A stretch of DNA of 23,043 nucleotides. It comes from DATHTK01 sp035463295. GTDB taxonomy: Bacteria > Actinomycetota > Rubrobacteria > Rubrobacterales > Rubrobacteraceae. The notes beneath the pieces were generated by a model. The model was not told the DNA's origin. It made no database searches and was given only the letters and a program-made list of their open reading frames with translations. A program made the translations under genes and the position numbers. Of this stretch, positions 1 through 6,908 are shown in pieces (the stretch's first letter is position 1; the number at the start of each line of letters is the position of its first letter). The DNA lies in assembly GCA_035463295.1 (NCBI GenBank), contig DATHTK010000065.1, positions 1-23,043 of the forward strand, written 5' to 3'.

Positions 1-549
1 CTGCTGCATCTGCTGGGGGATCTCCACGTCCTTGACCTCGACCACGGAGACCTTTATGCCCCAGGGGTCCGTCTGACTGTCTATGATCGTCTGCAGCTCG
101 TCGTTTATCTGCTCGCGGTTGGTGAGCAAGTCGTCGAGGTCCTTCTGACCGAGCACGCTCCTCAAGGTGGTCTGGGAGATCTGGCTGGTGGCCAGCACGT
201 GGTTCTCGACCTCTATGACGCTCTTGTTGGGGTCGACGACGCGGAAGTAGACGACGGCGTTCACGCGAGCGGGGACGTTATCGCGGGTAATGATGTCCTG
301 GGGCGGGACGTCCATCGTGACGATCCTGAGGTCTATCTTGGTCATGGTGTCCACGAACGGCAGCAGGATAAAGAGTCCGGGTCCTTTCGGTCCTCCGCGG
401 ACGCGTCCGAGGCGGAAGATGACGCCGCGCTCGTACTCCTTGACTATCTTGATGGCGCTCAACACAAGAGCGATGACGAAAATGGCGACGATGACGAACG
501 CGATCGCAGATATCCCCGCTCCGAGCGCCTGCATCAGGAAGAAATCCAT
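1..549 (-). CDS. SPFH/Band 7 (stomatin/slipin-like) membrane protein, C-terminus cut by window edge
   Basis: Translating the minus strand from the ATG at 549 gives 183 residues open to the window edge. It starts with a hydrophobic anchor (about residues 10-33) followed by the slipin hallmarks KEYERGVIFRLGR and GPGLFILLPFVD (about 37-64). Next come a TMDVPPQD/TRDNVPARVNAVVYFRV segment and a LLTNREQINDEL region, then PWGIKVSVVEVKDVEIPQ near the edge. This is the stomatin/prohibitin SPFH domain in its usual order. Family members oligomerise at membrane microdomains and often associate with NfeD-type proteins; no partner is visible here because the downstream side lies outside the window. The start is supported by a GAGAGGAG ribosome site about 10 nt upstream. 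The family is certain; the exact role is not. Confidence 0.93.
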   Translation of the reverse strand, partial: MDFFLMQALGAGISAIAFVIVAIFVIALVLSAIKIVKEYERGVIFRLGRVRGGPKGPGLFILLPFVDTMTKIDLRIVTMDVPPQDIITRDNVPARVNAVVYFRVVDPNKSVIEVENHVLATSQISQTTLRSVLGQKDLDDLLTNREQINDELQTIIDSQTDPWGIKVSVVEVKDVEIPQQMQQ

Positions 550-682
550 AGGACCAATGCTCCTCTCCGATCCGCGCGAACCTCGATGGTTCGCATGCTA
601 TCCCGCGCGTCCCACTCGTACGGTGTCAGCTCTCACGCCCCGGCGAACAGGTCAGCGCCAGCTCGCGGTCAGCGACTACCAG

Positions 683-688
683 ATTCTA
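683..688 (-). promoter_or_regulatory. Candidate extended -10 (TGATAGAAT) for the SPFH gene
   Basis: Read on the minus strand, the gap between the NlpC/P60 terminator and the SPFH gene contains TGATAGAAT, a TG-N extended -10 followed by TAGAAT. No good -35 lies at 16-18 nt; the nearest TTG-containing hexamer is 15 nt away. It would give a leader of about 125 nt. The same TG-N-TAGAAT form recurs before two other minus-strand genes in this window, which raises its credibility. Confidence 0.4.
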
Positions 689-716
689 TCACCGGCTCGA
701 GAAGCACAAGTACGAT

Positions 717-743
717 GAGGGAGGCCCGAATCGGGCCTCCCTC
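717..743 (-). terminator. Strong hairpin terminator after the NlpC/P60 gene
   Basis: A perfect 12-bp inverted repeat (GAGGGAGGCCCG / CGGGCCTCCCTC) with a 3-nt AAT loop lies 29 nt beyond the stop of the NlpC/P60 gene. There is no clear U-tract, which is common for terminators in GC-rich actinobacteria. It should insulate the SPFH gene from read-through. Confidence 0.8.
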
Positions 744-772
744 GACTCACTTCCGGGTTTCGGTACTCTACG

Positions 773-2464
773 CTACAGTAGCCTCTCCGCACCAACGTAG
801 CCCGAGATGCCGTCGATCGAGGTTCCCTGGACGACTACGCCGTCGTAGACCGAGGCGTGGATGGTTGTCCCATCGCCCATCGCTATGCCGACGTGGGTGA
901 TGACGCCGCTGCCGTCCTCGCTCCAGAAGAGCAGGTCTCCCGCAGCCGGAGCTCCGTTCACCGGGGTACCGTAGCCCATCTGCCCGCCCGGCGAGTCGGG
1001 CAACGCGATGCCGAACTCGGCGAAGACGGTCATCGTGAAGCAAGAGCAGTCCATCATCTCGTAGGGGACGCACTCAGAGGGTCCACCGAGCACGTACGGC
1101 GTTCCCAGGTACTCCTGTCCGACCGAGATCACGTCGCCCGCACCGCCACCAACGCCGCCCGCGCCGGTCTGCGGCGACTCCTGCTCGAGGGCGTCCGCCT
1201 CTTGCTCGAGGACGTCCGCCTCTTGCTCGAGGGCGTCCGCCTCTCTCTCGGCGCGCCTCTCTTCGAGGATAGCCGCCTGCTTCGCGGCGCGCTTCTCTTC
1301 CTGCGCCGCGGCGCGCTGCTCCGCCTCCAGGGCGGCCTGCTCGGCGGCCTCGCGCTCCGCGCGTCGGGCCGCGGCGCGCTCGGCGGCGCGCTGCTCCGCT
1401 CTGGCCTGCTGGGCCGCCGCTCGCTCTAGCGCCGCCTGCTCGGCCGCGAGCTCGGCAGCACGCTCGGCCTCCTCCCTCTCGGCCTGGCGCTCGGCGGCGC
1501 GCTGCTCGGCGAGCTCGGCCTGGCGACGGGCCTCGTCACGGGCCTCGGCGCGCTCGGCCTTCTCCGCAGCCCGCTCGGCCGCTTCCCGCTCGGCGGCCGC
1601 CTGCTCGGCCGCTTCCTGCTCGGCGGCTTCCCGCTCGGCCGCCAGCCGCGCCTGGCGCTCGGCCTCCTCCGCGGCCGCTGCGGCCGCTGCGGCACGCTCG
1701 GCGGCCGCCTGCTCATCCTGGAGGTTCGCCCGCGGTACGGCGGGCTGCTCGACCTGCTTGACCTCCACGACCGGCGCCGGGGCAGGTTCCTGCTGCTCCG
1801 CCGCCGCAGCCGCGGCACGCTCGGCGGCCAGCTGCGCCTGGCGCTCTTGCTCGGCCTGGATCGCAGCCCTCATGTCCTCGTTCAGGGACGCGAGGTACTC
1901 CTCGGCCTCGGTCTCCGCCTCGGCGGCGCGCTCCCTGAGATCGGATGCATCCTCGACCGACTCGACGCGCTTCGCCCGCTCCTCTTCGAGCCGCGCCTTG
2001 CGCTCCGCCAGCTCGTTCTTGGCGTCCCTGACCGCCTCGAACTGGGCCCGTTCCTCCTCGAGAAGCCTCAGCCAGAGGTCCATCCGGGCAGCGAACTGGG
2101 AGAAGTTCTCCACCCCGACGAGAACGTCCACGAAGGCGACGTTCCCGCTCTTGTACACCTGCGAAGCGCGCTCCTCCAGGCTTCTCTGGGCCTCCTCGAG
2201 ACGCTCCTCGGCGCCCGCGAGGTCCTCCTCGGCGGACGCAATCTCACCGTTCAACTGGTTCATCTCGTAGAGGGCGTTGTTGAAAGCCTCGTTCGCGGTG
2301 CCCGCCTCCATGCGAATCTCCATGAGGCGGTTCTGAGCGGCGGCGATCTCCGCCTCTTTCGACTGTACCCCGTCTTCGGGTGCCGCACCGGCAGTTATCC
2401 CCGTCGTCAACACAAGCATGGTGACTATGCCGAAGCACACGATCAGACACAACCTTCGAGGCAT
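773..2464 (-). CDS. Secreted coiled-coil NlpC/P60 peptidoglycan endopeptidase
   Basis: A 563-residue protein. Residues 1-30 form a signal peptide (basic start, hydrophobic core LCLIVCFGIVTMLVLTTG, AxA-like AGAAP site). Residues about 35-170 form a PcsB/RipA-type coiled coil, followed by a very long Ala/Glu/Arg-rich coiled coil to about 440, ending in three copies of EADxLEQ. The NlpC/P60 domain fills about 450-563: C473 (DCSCF, the nucleophile position), H524 (THVGIAMGDG) and H536 (IHAS) form the expected triad. Members cut the D-Glu/diamino-acid bond of stem peptides; the coiled coil suggests recruitment and autoinhibition by a divisome partner. The ATG is chosen because AAGGAG sits 9 nt upstream and the signal peptide follows directly; a longer in-frame reading to 2614 would put non-signal sequence first. 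Family and secretion are clear; the substrate bond is inferred. Confidence 0.93.
   Translation of the reverse strand: MPRRLCLIVCFGIVTMLVLTTGITAGAAPEDGVQSKEAEIAAAQNRLMEIRMEAGTANEAFNNALYEMNQLNGEIASAEEDLAGAEERLEEAQRSLEERASQVYKSGNVAFVDVLVGVENFSQFAARMDLWLRLLEEERAQFEAVRDAKNELAERKARLEEERAKRVESVEDASDLRERAAEAETEAEEYLASLNEDMRAAIQAEQERQAQLAAERAAAAAAEQQEPAPAPVVEVKQVEQPAVPRANLQDEQAAAERAAAAAAAAEEAERQARLAAEREAAEQEAAEQAAAEREAAERAAEKAERAEARDEARRQAELAEQRAAERQAEREEAERAAELAAEQAALERAAAQQARAEQRAAERAAARRAEREAAEQAALEAEQRAAAQEEKRAAKQAAILEERRAEREADALEQEADVLEQEADALEQESPQTGAGGVGGGAGDVISVGQEYLGTPYVLGGPSECVPYEMMDCSCFTMTVFAEFGIALPDSPGGQMGYGTPVNGAPAAGDLLFWSEDGSGVITHVGIAMGDGTTIHASVYDGVVVQGTSIDGISGYVGAERLL
1181..1243. repeat. 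21-bp tandem repeat x3 in the coiled-coil coding region
   Basis: Three consecutive near-identical 21-bp units (differing at one to two positions) encode EADALEQ, EADVLEQ and EADALEQ on the minus strand. Each unit is exactly one coiled-coil heptad, so copy-number change would lengthen or shorten the stalk by whole heptads without breaking frame. Confidence 0.85.
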
Positions 2465-2700
2465 ACGCCCAGGCTCCTTCCAGATGATCCTATATGTCTT
2501 TGTAAGGGGATCTCTTGGAAGAATCCCCCCTCCTAAGCCGGGCACTCTAGAGAAGCCCAAAACGCCCCGCAACGTCCGAACGGGCCCCGAATCCGCCCTG
2601 TTGCCGGTGAACAAACGGAGATTCGGCTTAAATAAGAGGAATTCGTGTTTCCTTCACGAAATACAAAATTAATAAAACTTAACAAACGTAACGCAGGTGA
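2465..2700 (-). promoter_or_regulatory. Structured leader and AT-rich promoter region of the NlpC/P60 gene
   Basis: This long non-coding stretch sits between the NlpC/P60 start and the minus-strand gene upstream of it. It holds an AT-rich promoter-like block (2658-2690, with a possible TTGTTA / TATTTC pair at 16 nt) and an inverted repeat TTCGTG-N7-CACGAA (2642-2660). It also holds a hairpin with arms CCGAATC/GATTCGG (2587-2626) and a second hairpin GGGGAT/ATCCCC (2506-2528) just ahead of the ribosome site. Cell-wall hydrolase genes of actinobacteria are often controlled through long leaders such as c-di-AMP riboswitches, but I do not see the conserved ydaO core here. Positions 2701-2765, up to the stop of the neighbouring gene, show nothing I recognise. 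Confidence 0.5.
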
Positions 2701-2765
2701 AAGGTCGAAGCTATTCGGCTAGATCGAGTCGCAAGATGGAAGGGTCGGATGGCTCGCAGCGAGCA

Positions 2766-3296
2766 TCACGTGGTAGGTGCGAGATCCCTGAGTGTCAGGA
2801 AGGCTCGCCAGAAGCGACGCTTCGCCGCGTCGTCGTCGAGGGCGGAGGCCAGGGGGGGCAGGGCGAGGCCCGCGGTGCCCTTTGTCCAGGTGAACCAGAC
2901 GCCCGTCTCGGCCTCTGAGAAAGAGTTCTGGGCGAGCGGGTGGTCGAGCGCGTCGATCTCCCGCGCAGCTGCGGGGCCGACCGCCACGAGAGCGTGGGGC
3001 TCGGTGGCGAAGATCTCCTCGGCGAGTGTGCTGGTGGAGGCGCAGGTCACGTAGGCCCCTGCGAGCCTTACGGCGTCCAGGCTACGCTCCAGGGCTTGCA
3101 GAACTCGGGGTCCTACGGGCTGTTCGATGACGATCACGATTCCGGAGGAGGGGTCTCCCGTGGGTGATGGGAGTCCCGAGTTCGTTATGCGCCGGGAGAG
3201 AACGGAGATCTCGTGTTCGGTCTTGGCCCGGTAGTCGTCGGCGGCGCTCCGGGGCCTCGTGCGGCCGGAGCGGTCTCTCTTACCGGCGGGTGGCAC
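2766..3296 (-). CDS. Unrecognised protein, weakly uracil-DNA-glycosylase-superfamily-like
   Basis: A 176-residue protein with no family I can assign firmly. After a basic, low-complexity start (1-45) comes an alpha/beta core: IVIVIEQPVGPRVLQALERS, then AGAYVTCAS, then EIFATEPHALVAVGPAAAREI. The spacing of a glycine-led helix, a YVT strand, an EI-x-x-x-P-x-x-L-V-A-V-G strand and an A-A helix resembles family 4/5 uracil-DNA glycosylases. The iron-sulfur cysteines and the usual active-site motifs are absent, so any such relation would be structural only. It begins with GTG inside the 3' end of the phosphatidyltransferase gene (17-nt overlap), so it is probably translationally coupled as the last gene of a three-gene operon. 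Being a real gene is likely; a function is not claimed. Confidence 0.6.
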   Translation of the reverse strand: MPPAGKRDRSGRTRPRSAADDYRAKTEHEISVLSRRITNSGLPSPTGDPSSGIVIVIEQPVGPRVLQALERSLDAVRLAGAYVTCASTSTLAEEIFATEPHALVAVGPAAAREIDALDHPLAQNSFSEAETGVWFTWTKGTAGLALPPLASALDDDAAKRRFWRAFLTLRDLAPTT

Positions 3297-3903
3297 GGCG
3301 GACGTGGAGGATACGCTGGGCCGTGGTCACGAGCGCGCCCGCCGCCACCAGCCAGAGTCCTGCGGTCAGCACGCCCAGCATCGCGGAGCCCGAGAGAATC
3401 ACGACCCGACCGGCGCGTTCGAGGAGCCCGACCTGGCATTCAACGCCGAGACCTTCGGCGCGCGCCCGGGCGTAGGAGGTGAGGAGCGAGAAGGCCATGG
3501 CGCCCCCTGCCAGCAGCGTCCCTCCGGGAAGACCGGAGGCGGCGTAGAAGTAGATGATGCCGACGAAGATCGCCGCCTCCGAGATCCTGTCCAGGGTCGA
3601 GTCGAGAAAAGCACCGAAGGCGCTGGAGCGATCCGACTCGCGGGCGACCGCGCCGTCCAGGGCGTCGAAGAGGCCGCCGAGGAGCATCAGGGCCCCGGCC
3701 GTCCGGACGTAGCCCACCCCGAAGAGCGTCGCCGCGGCAACGGAGAGAGCCCAGCCCAGAACCGTCAGGGTATCGGGACGCACCTTGAGGGCGGAGAGGA
3801 GACGCACCAGCGGGTGGAGGACCTGGCGGACGGTGTTCTTCGAGAAGTCCTTTAGAGCCCGGGTAGAGAAGGGCTTGCGAGGTTCGCGATGTGGGACGCT
3901 CAC
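3280..3903 (-). CDS. CDP-alcohol phosphatidyltransferase (phosphatidylinositol-phosphate synthase-like)
   Basis: A 207-residue integral membrane enzyme with the complete CDP-alcohol phosphotransferase signature: D80-x2-D83-G84-x2-A87-R88-x8-G97-x3-D101-x3-D105. The four aspartates bind the catalytic divalent metal and CDP-diacylglycerol. About six hydrophobic segments surround it. The later SYARARAEGLG (about 146-156) and LLERAGR (about 160-166) motifs resemble those of actinobacterial phosphatidylinositol-phosphate synthases, where the arginines bind the inositol phosphate. That makes this type more likely than a plain PgsA or PssA, though phosphatidylglycerol-phosphate synthase cannot be excluded. 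It starts with GTG overlapping the upstream stop (GTGA), so it is coupled to the AI-2E family permease gene. Family certain; substrate inferred. Confidence 0.9.
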   Translation of the reverse strand: MSVPHREPRKPFSTRALKDFSKNTVRQVLHPLVRLLSALKVRPDTLTVLGWALSVAAATLFGVGYVRTAGALMLLGGLFDALDGAVARESDRSSAFGAFLDSTLDRISEAAIFVGIIYFYAASGLPGGTLLAGGAMAFSLLTSYARARAEGLGVECQVGLLERAGRVVILSGSAMLGVLTAGLWLVAAGALVTTAQRILHVRRATRR

Positions 3904-5054
3904 TCTTTCGCTCCTTTATCCGGGGCTCGCGCCTGCTCACCGTCCCGGGCGGGCCCGACCGTAACCGGTTCGAGGAGAGCCTTCCCCCAGTGCTCGAAGA
4001 CCAGGGAGCCTCGCAGATAGCGCAGCGTGGCGGCGACGATCGCGACTACGGGAACGGCGAAGATGGCGCCGATAATGCCGTAGAGGGCGGTTCCGGCCAG
4101 GGTGGCGAAGAGCACCCACAGGGGATGCACGCCGACCGAGCCGCCCATGATCCTCGGGACCAGGAGGTTGCCCTCGATCTGCTGGGCGACGAGAAACAGC
4201 GCGGCGACGAGCAGGGCCGTCATCAAGCCACCGTCGTCGACGAAGAAGCCGATCAGGACCGCAGGAACCGCCCCGATAAAGGCCCCGAGCACGGGTATGA
4301 TCTCGGTGAGCCCGACCCACAGGCCGATCACGAGCGCGTAGTGGCCGATGGTGAAGAAGGCTATCGCCCAACCTATGAAGCCCATCAGGAGGCAGAGGGC
4401 GAGCTGGCCCTTGAGGTACCTGACCAGGGCTCCTTCGACGGAGCGCAGGAGCTCGACGGTGTGGTCGCGAACCGTCTCGGGGATGGCGCCCAGAGCGGTG
4501 TGGGTGATCCTCTCCCGGTCGAGGAGGAGGTAGATGGAGATTATGAGTAGCAGAACGAGGTTCAGTACGCTGCCGAAGACGCCGAAGACCCCCCCGATAA
4601 AGCCTATGGCTCCCTGGGCCACCTGGCCCGCGGAGGGTGCGTTCTCCCGGAGCAACTCCGTGAGCGCCCGCTGGTCTATCTCCGCGACCCGCTCGCCCAC
4701 GTAGGGCAGCTCGCGCGCCCGGCCGGCGAGATCGTTGGCCCGGTTCAAGACCACTTGCGGGTTCTCGACCAGGGCCTGCACCTGCCCCACGGCGGGGATG
4801 ATCAGGACCAGGAGCGCGGCGGTGACGATGAGACCCAGAGCGGCGAACACCCCGACTACAGCCACGACCCTCGGCACGCGCCACCCCTCGAGGCGCCTGA
4901 CGAGAGGGTTGAGCACGTAGGCGAGGATGGCGGCCATCAGGAACGTCAGCAAGACGCCGCTCAACTGGCGGATAAAGACCACGAGCAGGAGTGCGCCGAG
5001 GCCGATGATAATGTACTGGAGGTACGTCGAGACGACCAGTTTTTTCGCGGGCAC
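3900..5054 (-). CDS. AI-2E family (TqsA/PerM-type) membrane permease
   Basis: A 384-residue protein with about eight hydrophobic segments in the layout of the AI-2E transporter family. A pair of N-terminal helices (about 10-48) is followed by VLNPLVRRLE, a third helix, and a long soluble region (about 95-150). A C-terminal helix bundle then carries the family-typical GLTEIIPVLGAFIGAVPAVLIGF (about 239-261) and LVPRIMGGSVGVHPL (about 288-302). Characterised members export autoinducer-2 or act as Na+(Li+)/H+ antiporters; which applies here cannot be told. The GTG start has GGAGG 5 nt upstream. It is the first gene of a minus-strand operon whose genes overlap, and its promoter is divergent from the M23-like gene. 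Confidence 0.92.
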   Translation of the reverse strand: MPAKKLVVSTYLQYIIIGLGALLLVVFIRQLSGVLLTFLMAAILAYVLNPLVRRLEGWRVPRVVAVVGVFAALGLIVTAALLVLIIPAVGQVQALVENPQVVLNRANDLAGRARELPYVGERVAEIDQRALTELLRENAPSAGQVAQGAIGFIGGVFGVFGSVLNLVLLLIISIYLLLDRERITHTALGAIPETVRDHTVELLRSVEGALVRYLKGQLALCLLMGFIGWAIAFFTIGHYALVIGLWVGLTEIIPVLGAFIGAVPAVLIGFFVDDGGLMTALLVAALFLVAQQIEGNLLVPRIMGGSVGVHPLWVLFATLAGTALYGIIGAIFAVPVVAIVAATLRYLRGSLVFEHWGKALLEPVTVGPARDGEQARAPDKGAKE

Positions 5055-5085
5055 GCTGGCCTCCGATCGAGGACCCTACGCTCCA

Positions 5086-5091
5086 AATATA
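5086..5091 (-). promoter_or_regulatory. Extended -10 (TGGTATATT) for the permease operon
   Basis: On the minus strand TGGTATATT, a TG-N extended -10 with TATATT, lies 31 nt before the GTG of the permease gene. No -35 match is seen, as expected for an extended -10 promoter. It sits back to back with the M23-like gene's promoter within about 65 bp. Confidence 0.55.
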
Positions 5092-5118
5092 CCAGCCCCG
5101 GGCGCGGCGACGGGCGAG

Positions 5119-5147
5119 TTTACACTCCCCGATCCCCTCTGTATAAT
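5119..5147 (+). promoter_or_regulatory. Near-consensus sigma-70-type promoter for the M23-like gene
   Basis: TTTACA (5119-5124), a 17-bp spacer, and a perfect TATAAT (5142-5147). This is the best housekeeping promoter in the window. Transcription would start near 5154, only about 5 nt before the ATG at 5159, so the mRNA would be leaderless if that start is used. Otherwise it has a short leader carrying the palindrome at 5183-5198. Confidence 0.75.
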
Positions 5148-5158
5148 CCCACCCCAGT

Positions 5159-6049
5159 ATGCGAGGGGGGTTCGCACAGAAGGCCCAACATGTTGGGCGT
5201 AGACGGGAGGCCTTGGCCGAGCCACGCAAGAGCGGCATGCGGACGCGCCGAGTTCCAACCGGTCGGCGTCCGACGAACGTAGCGGGACGGCGTACCGGCG
5301 ACCCGAACGGCAAGCTCGACGAATTCCGCGAGGCCAGGAAGGCGAGCAGGGCCAGCGTCTACCGACGCCGGCGCATCATGGCCGTGTGCCTCCTCGTTCT
5401 TGGCATCCTGGCGTTGGTCTTCGCGGTGTTCGTCCAGACCTCCTCTTCCTCCGACGCAGCGGAGAACGCGGTCGCCATAGATCCGAACAACGCGGGCCCG
5501 TACACGGTGCTCGCGGAGGCCGGGAAGATCGAGATCTCCACCCCCATCCGCCCGGCGAACCTCACCGGGCTCGGCTACCATCCGGAGGGCGGTAGCCTGG
5601 TCGAGATGACGCCACGTGGCGAGAACCTCTCGGCGAACGCGCTCCTGCGCCTCTTCAGCGGGGGAAAGACGCCAGAGAACATCAACTTCTATATGATGGA
5701 TCCTGCCGGCCGGGAAGGCCCGAGGACGGGCGCCCTCGACGTCGGCGCCGCAGCGGGGACCAAGGTCTACGCGCCCGTCACCGGTACCGTAACAGCCATA
5801 CGCCCAGACCCGATGGTGCCGAACGCTAACGTCGTGGAGATAAAGCCCGCCGAAGACCCCGACCTCCGCGTCATCGTCTCGCTCGCGCGCGGCGAGGAGG
5901 GCAGCGCCGGCGTCAATGCCCCGGTGACCGCCGGGATGACCGAGATCGGCGCCGTCGCAGACTCGGCGGAGATCCTCGACCCGCAACTCTCTTCTTACAC
6001 GACCGACGCAGGAAACCACGTCACCGTCTCGGTCTCCAGGGCCAGTTAG
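5159..6049 (+). CDS. Membrane-anchored M23-like (LytM) protein with degenerate active site
   Basis: A 296-residue protein. It has a very basic, probably cytoplasmic N-terminus (1-72), one transmembrane helix (about 73-92), then an extracytoplasmic domain. Residues 187-225 match the M23 lysostaphin fold core, TGALDVGAAAGTKVYAPVTGTV, which aligns with the family's HxGxD...G.V.AP..G.V pattern. The family's first metal ligand, His, is Thr190 here; Asp194 is kept; the later HxH is replaced by Val-Ser-Leu (240-242). It therefore most likely binds rather than cuts peptidoglycan, like EnvC or other inactive LytM factors. Start choice is uncertain: the ATG has no ribosome site but lies about 5 nt from the predicted transcription start. 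A TTG at 5213 has GGGAGG 2 nt upstream, and an ATG lies at 5237. Confidence 0.72.
   Translation: MRGGFAQKAQHVGRRREALAEPRKSGMRTRRVPTGRRPTNVAGRRTGDPNGKLDEFREARKASRASVYRRRRIMAVCLLVLGILALVFAVFVQTSSSSDAAENAVAIDPNNAGPYTVLAEAGKIEISTPIRPANLTGLGYHPEGGSLVEMTPRGENLSANALLRLFSGGKTPENINFYMMDPAGREGPRTGALDVGAAAGTKVYAPVTGTVTAIRPDPMVPNANVVEIKPAEDPDLRVIVSLARGEEGSAGVNAPVTAGMTEIGAVADSAEILDPQLSSYTTDAGNHVTVSVSRAS
5183..5198. promoter_or_regulatory. Perfect 16-bp palindrome, possible operator or leader hairpin
   Basis: GCCCAACATGTTGGGC is a perfect dyad lying 36 bp past the TATAAT of the M23-like gene's promoter. It could bind a dimeric regulator downstream of the transcription start, or fold as a 6-bp stem with a CATG loop. 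If translation starts at 5159 it is inside the coding region; if it starts at 5213 or 5237 it is in the leader. Confidence 0.5.
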
Positions 6050-6068
6050 CACGCCCCCGTCGGGCGTG
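6050..6068 (+). terminator. Hairpin terminator after the M23-like gene
   Basis: CACGCCC / GGGCGTG form a 7-bp GC-rich stem with a 5-nt loop, beginning immediately after the stop codon. There is no U-tract. Confidence 0.6.
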
Positions 6069-6208
6069 TATGATAAGGAACATGTCGTTTCGACTGGCAT
6101 AAACAGATCAGGGTAAAACTGCCTTCCGGCGATATGATCGAGTTGTAAAGCGCCGGGGGGGCCGGGCTTCCCGCATCCCCACGCCGTCGCATAGGAGCCG
6201 AGGTCGGA

Positions 6209-6358
6209 GTGACCGGCACCGCTACCCTCGTCTCGGAGCGTCTGGCCCAGCGGATTTTCCGATCTGCCATAGCGCGTGCCAACAACGGTTTAGGCTTCCG
6301 CGCCCGCCTGAGTCCCGACGGCGAGGTCAGGTTCGAAGTGGAGTGCAGTAAGGGATAA
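6209..6358 (+). CDS. Small orphan protein, 49 residues
   Basis: A short reading frame starts with GTG and ends TAA; an in-frame stop lies upstream at 6146. The predicted protein starts VTGTATLVSERLAQRIF and ends GFRARLSPDGEVRFEVECSKG. It thus has an amphipathic helix followed by two beta-strand-like pieces, with a balanced composition that does not look like a shadow reading frame. AGGAG lies 11 nt before the start, longer than ideal. It runs in the same direction as the next gene, 63 nt away, and could be co-transcribed. No family is recognised. Confidence 0.45.
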   Translation: MTGTATLVSERLAQRIFRSAIARANNGLGFRARLSPDGEVRFEVECSKG

Positions 6359-6421
6359 TAAGGGGAAGGCCAGTATGTCGGTACTCCGACCCTGAGAAAC
6401 GGAAAGAAAGGGGCAAAGAAG

Positions 6422-6751
6422 ATGTACGTAGCGATACGGCAGTACGGTCTGCTGACCAACGAGCCGGTCGAGAACGTGTTCCAGGGAGTAAGGGAAGGCT
6501 TCATCCCCATTATCAGAAATGCACCGGGGTTTTTGGCCTATTATGTAGTGGATAGCGGGGGTGGCACGCTCACCTCGATAAGTATCTTCGAGCATCGAGA
6601 GGGAGCCGAAAGATCGAACAAGTTGGCTGAGGATTGGGTAGGGAGTACCCTGTCCTCGGTTCTCCCGACTTCGCCGGAGATAATAGTCGGGGAGGTTGGT
6701 GCGCACGAACTAAATCTGGTCAAACTCGGCATACGGGAAGTAATAGAGTGA
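6422..6751 (+). CDS. ABM-like (dimeric alpha/beta barrel) small protein
   Basis: A 109-residue protein starting at ATG after a GAAAGGGG ribosome site. The order is strand MYVAIRQYG, helix (about 17-30) ending in IRNAPGFLAYYVVDSGGGTLTSISIFEHREGAERSNKLAEDWV, then strand PEIIVGEV. The pattern of an amphipathic helix, a P-G-F-x-x-Y-x-V strand, a second strand with S-I-F and a helix of acidic/basic residues is typical of antibiotic-biosynthesis-monooxygenase-type ferredoxin-like folds. These form dimers and range from haem-degrading oxygenases to proteins of unknown role. No catalytic residues can be pointed out. It belongs to the loosely packed accessory stretch. Confidence 0.65.
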   Translation: MYVAIRQYGLLTNEPVENVFQGVREGFIPIIRNAPGFLAYYVVDSGGGTLTSISIFEHREGAERSNKLAEDWVGSTLSSVLPTSPEIIVGEVGAHELNLVKLGIREVIE

Positions 6752-6908
6752 CAGCGAACTTCGAGAAGCGCCCGAGGCTCAAGAGCCGCGAGTAGGACGG
6801 GGGATGATTACCAGATGTGAAGCGCGCCCGGCCACAGGAGGCGATCGGGAGGGCGCTGAGAGGCCGTGGTTGCGGAGGGTGTTCGGAGGATGAGACGGTG
6901 GGGAGCGC

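Noticed and set aside
2465..2614. 50-residue N-terminal extension of the NlpC/P60 protein
   Set aside because: It would place a non-signal sequence ahead of a good signal peptide that has its own ribosome site.
2465..2700. ydaO-type c-di-AMP riboswitch before the NlpC/P60 gene
   Set aside because: Expected from the gene family, but the conserved GGGGUGAAU and CCGUCAGCUAACC-type segments are absent; only generic hairpins are present.
3937..5313. 458-codon minus-strand frame across the permease gene
   Set aside because: Out-of-frame reading rich in Arg/Pro/Gly; the AI-2E family permease in the other frame is unambiguous.
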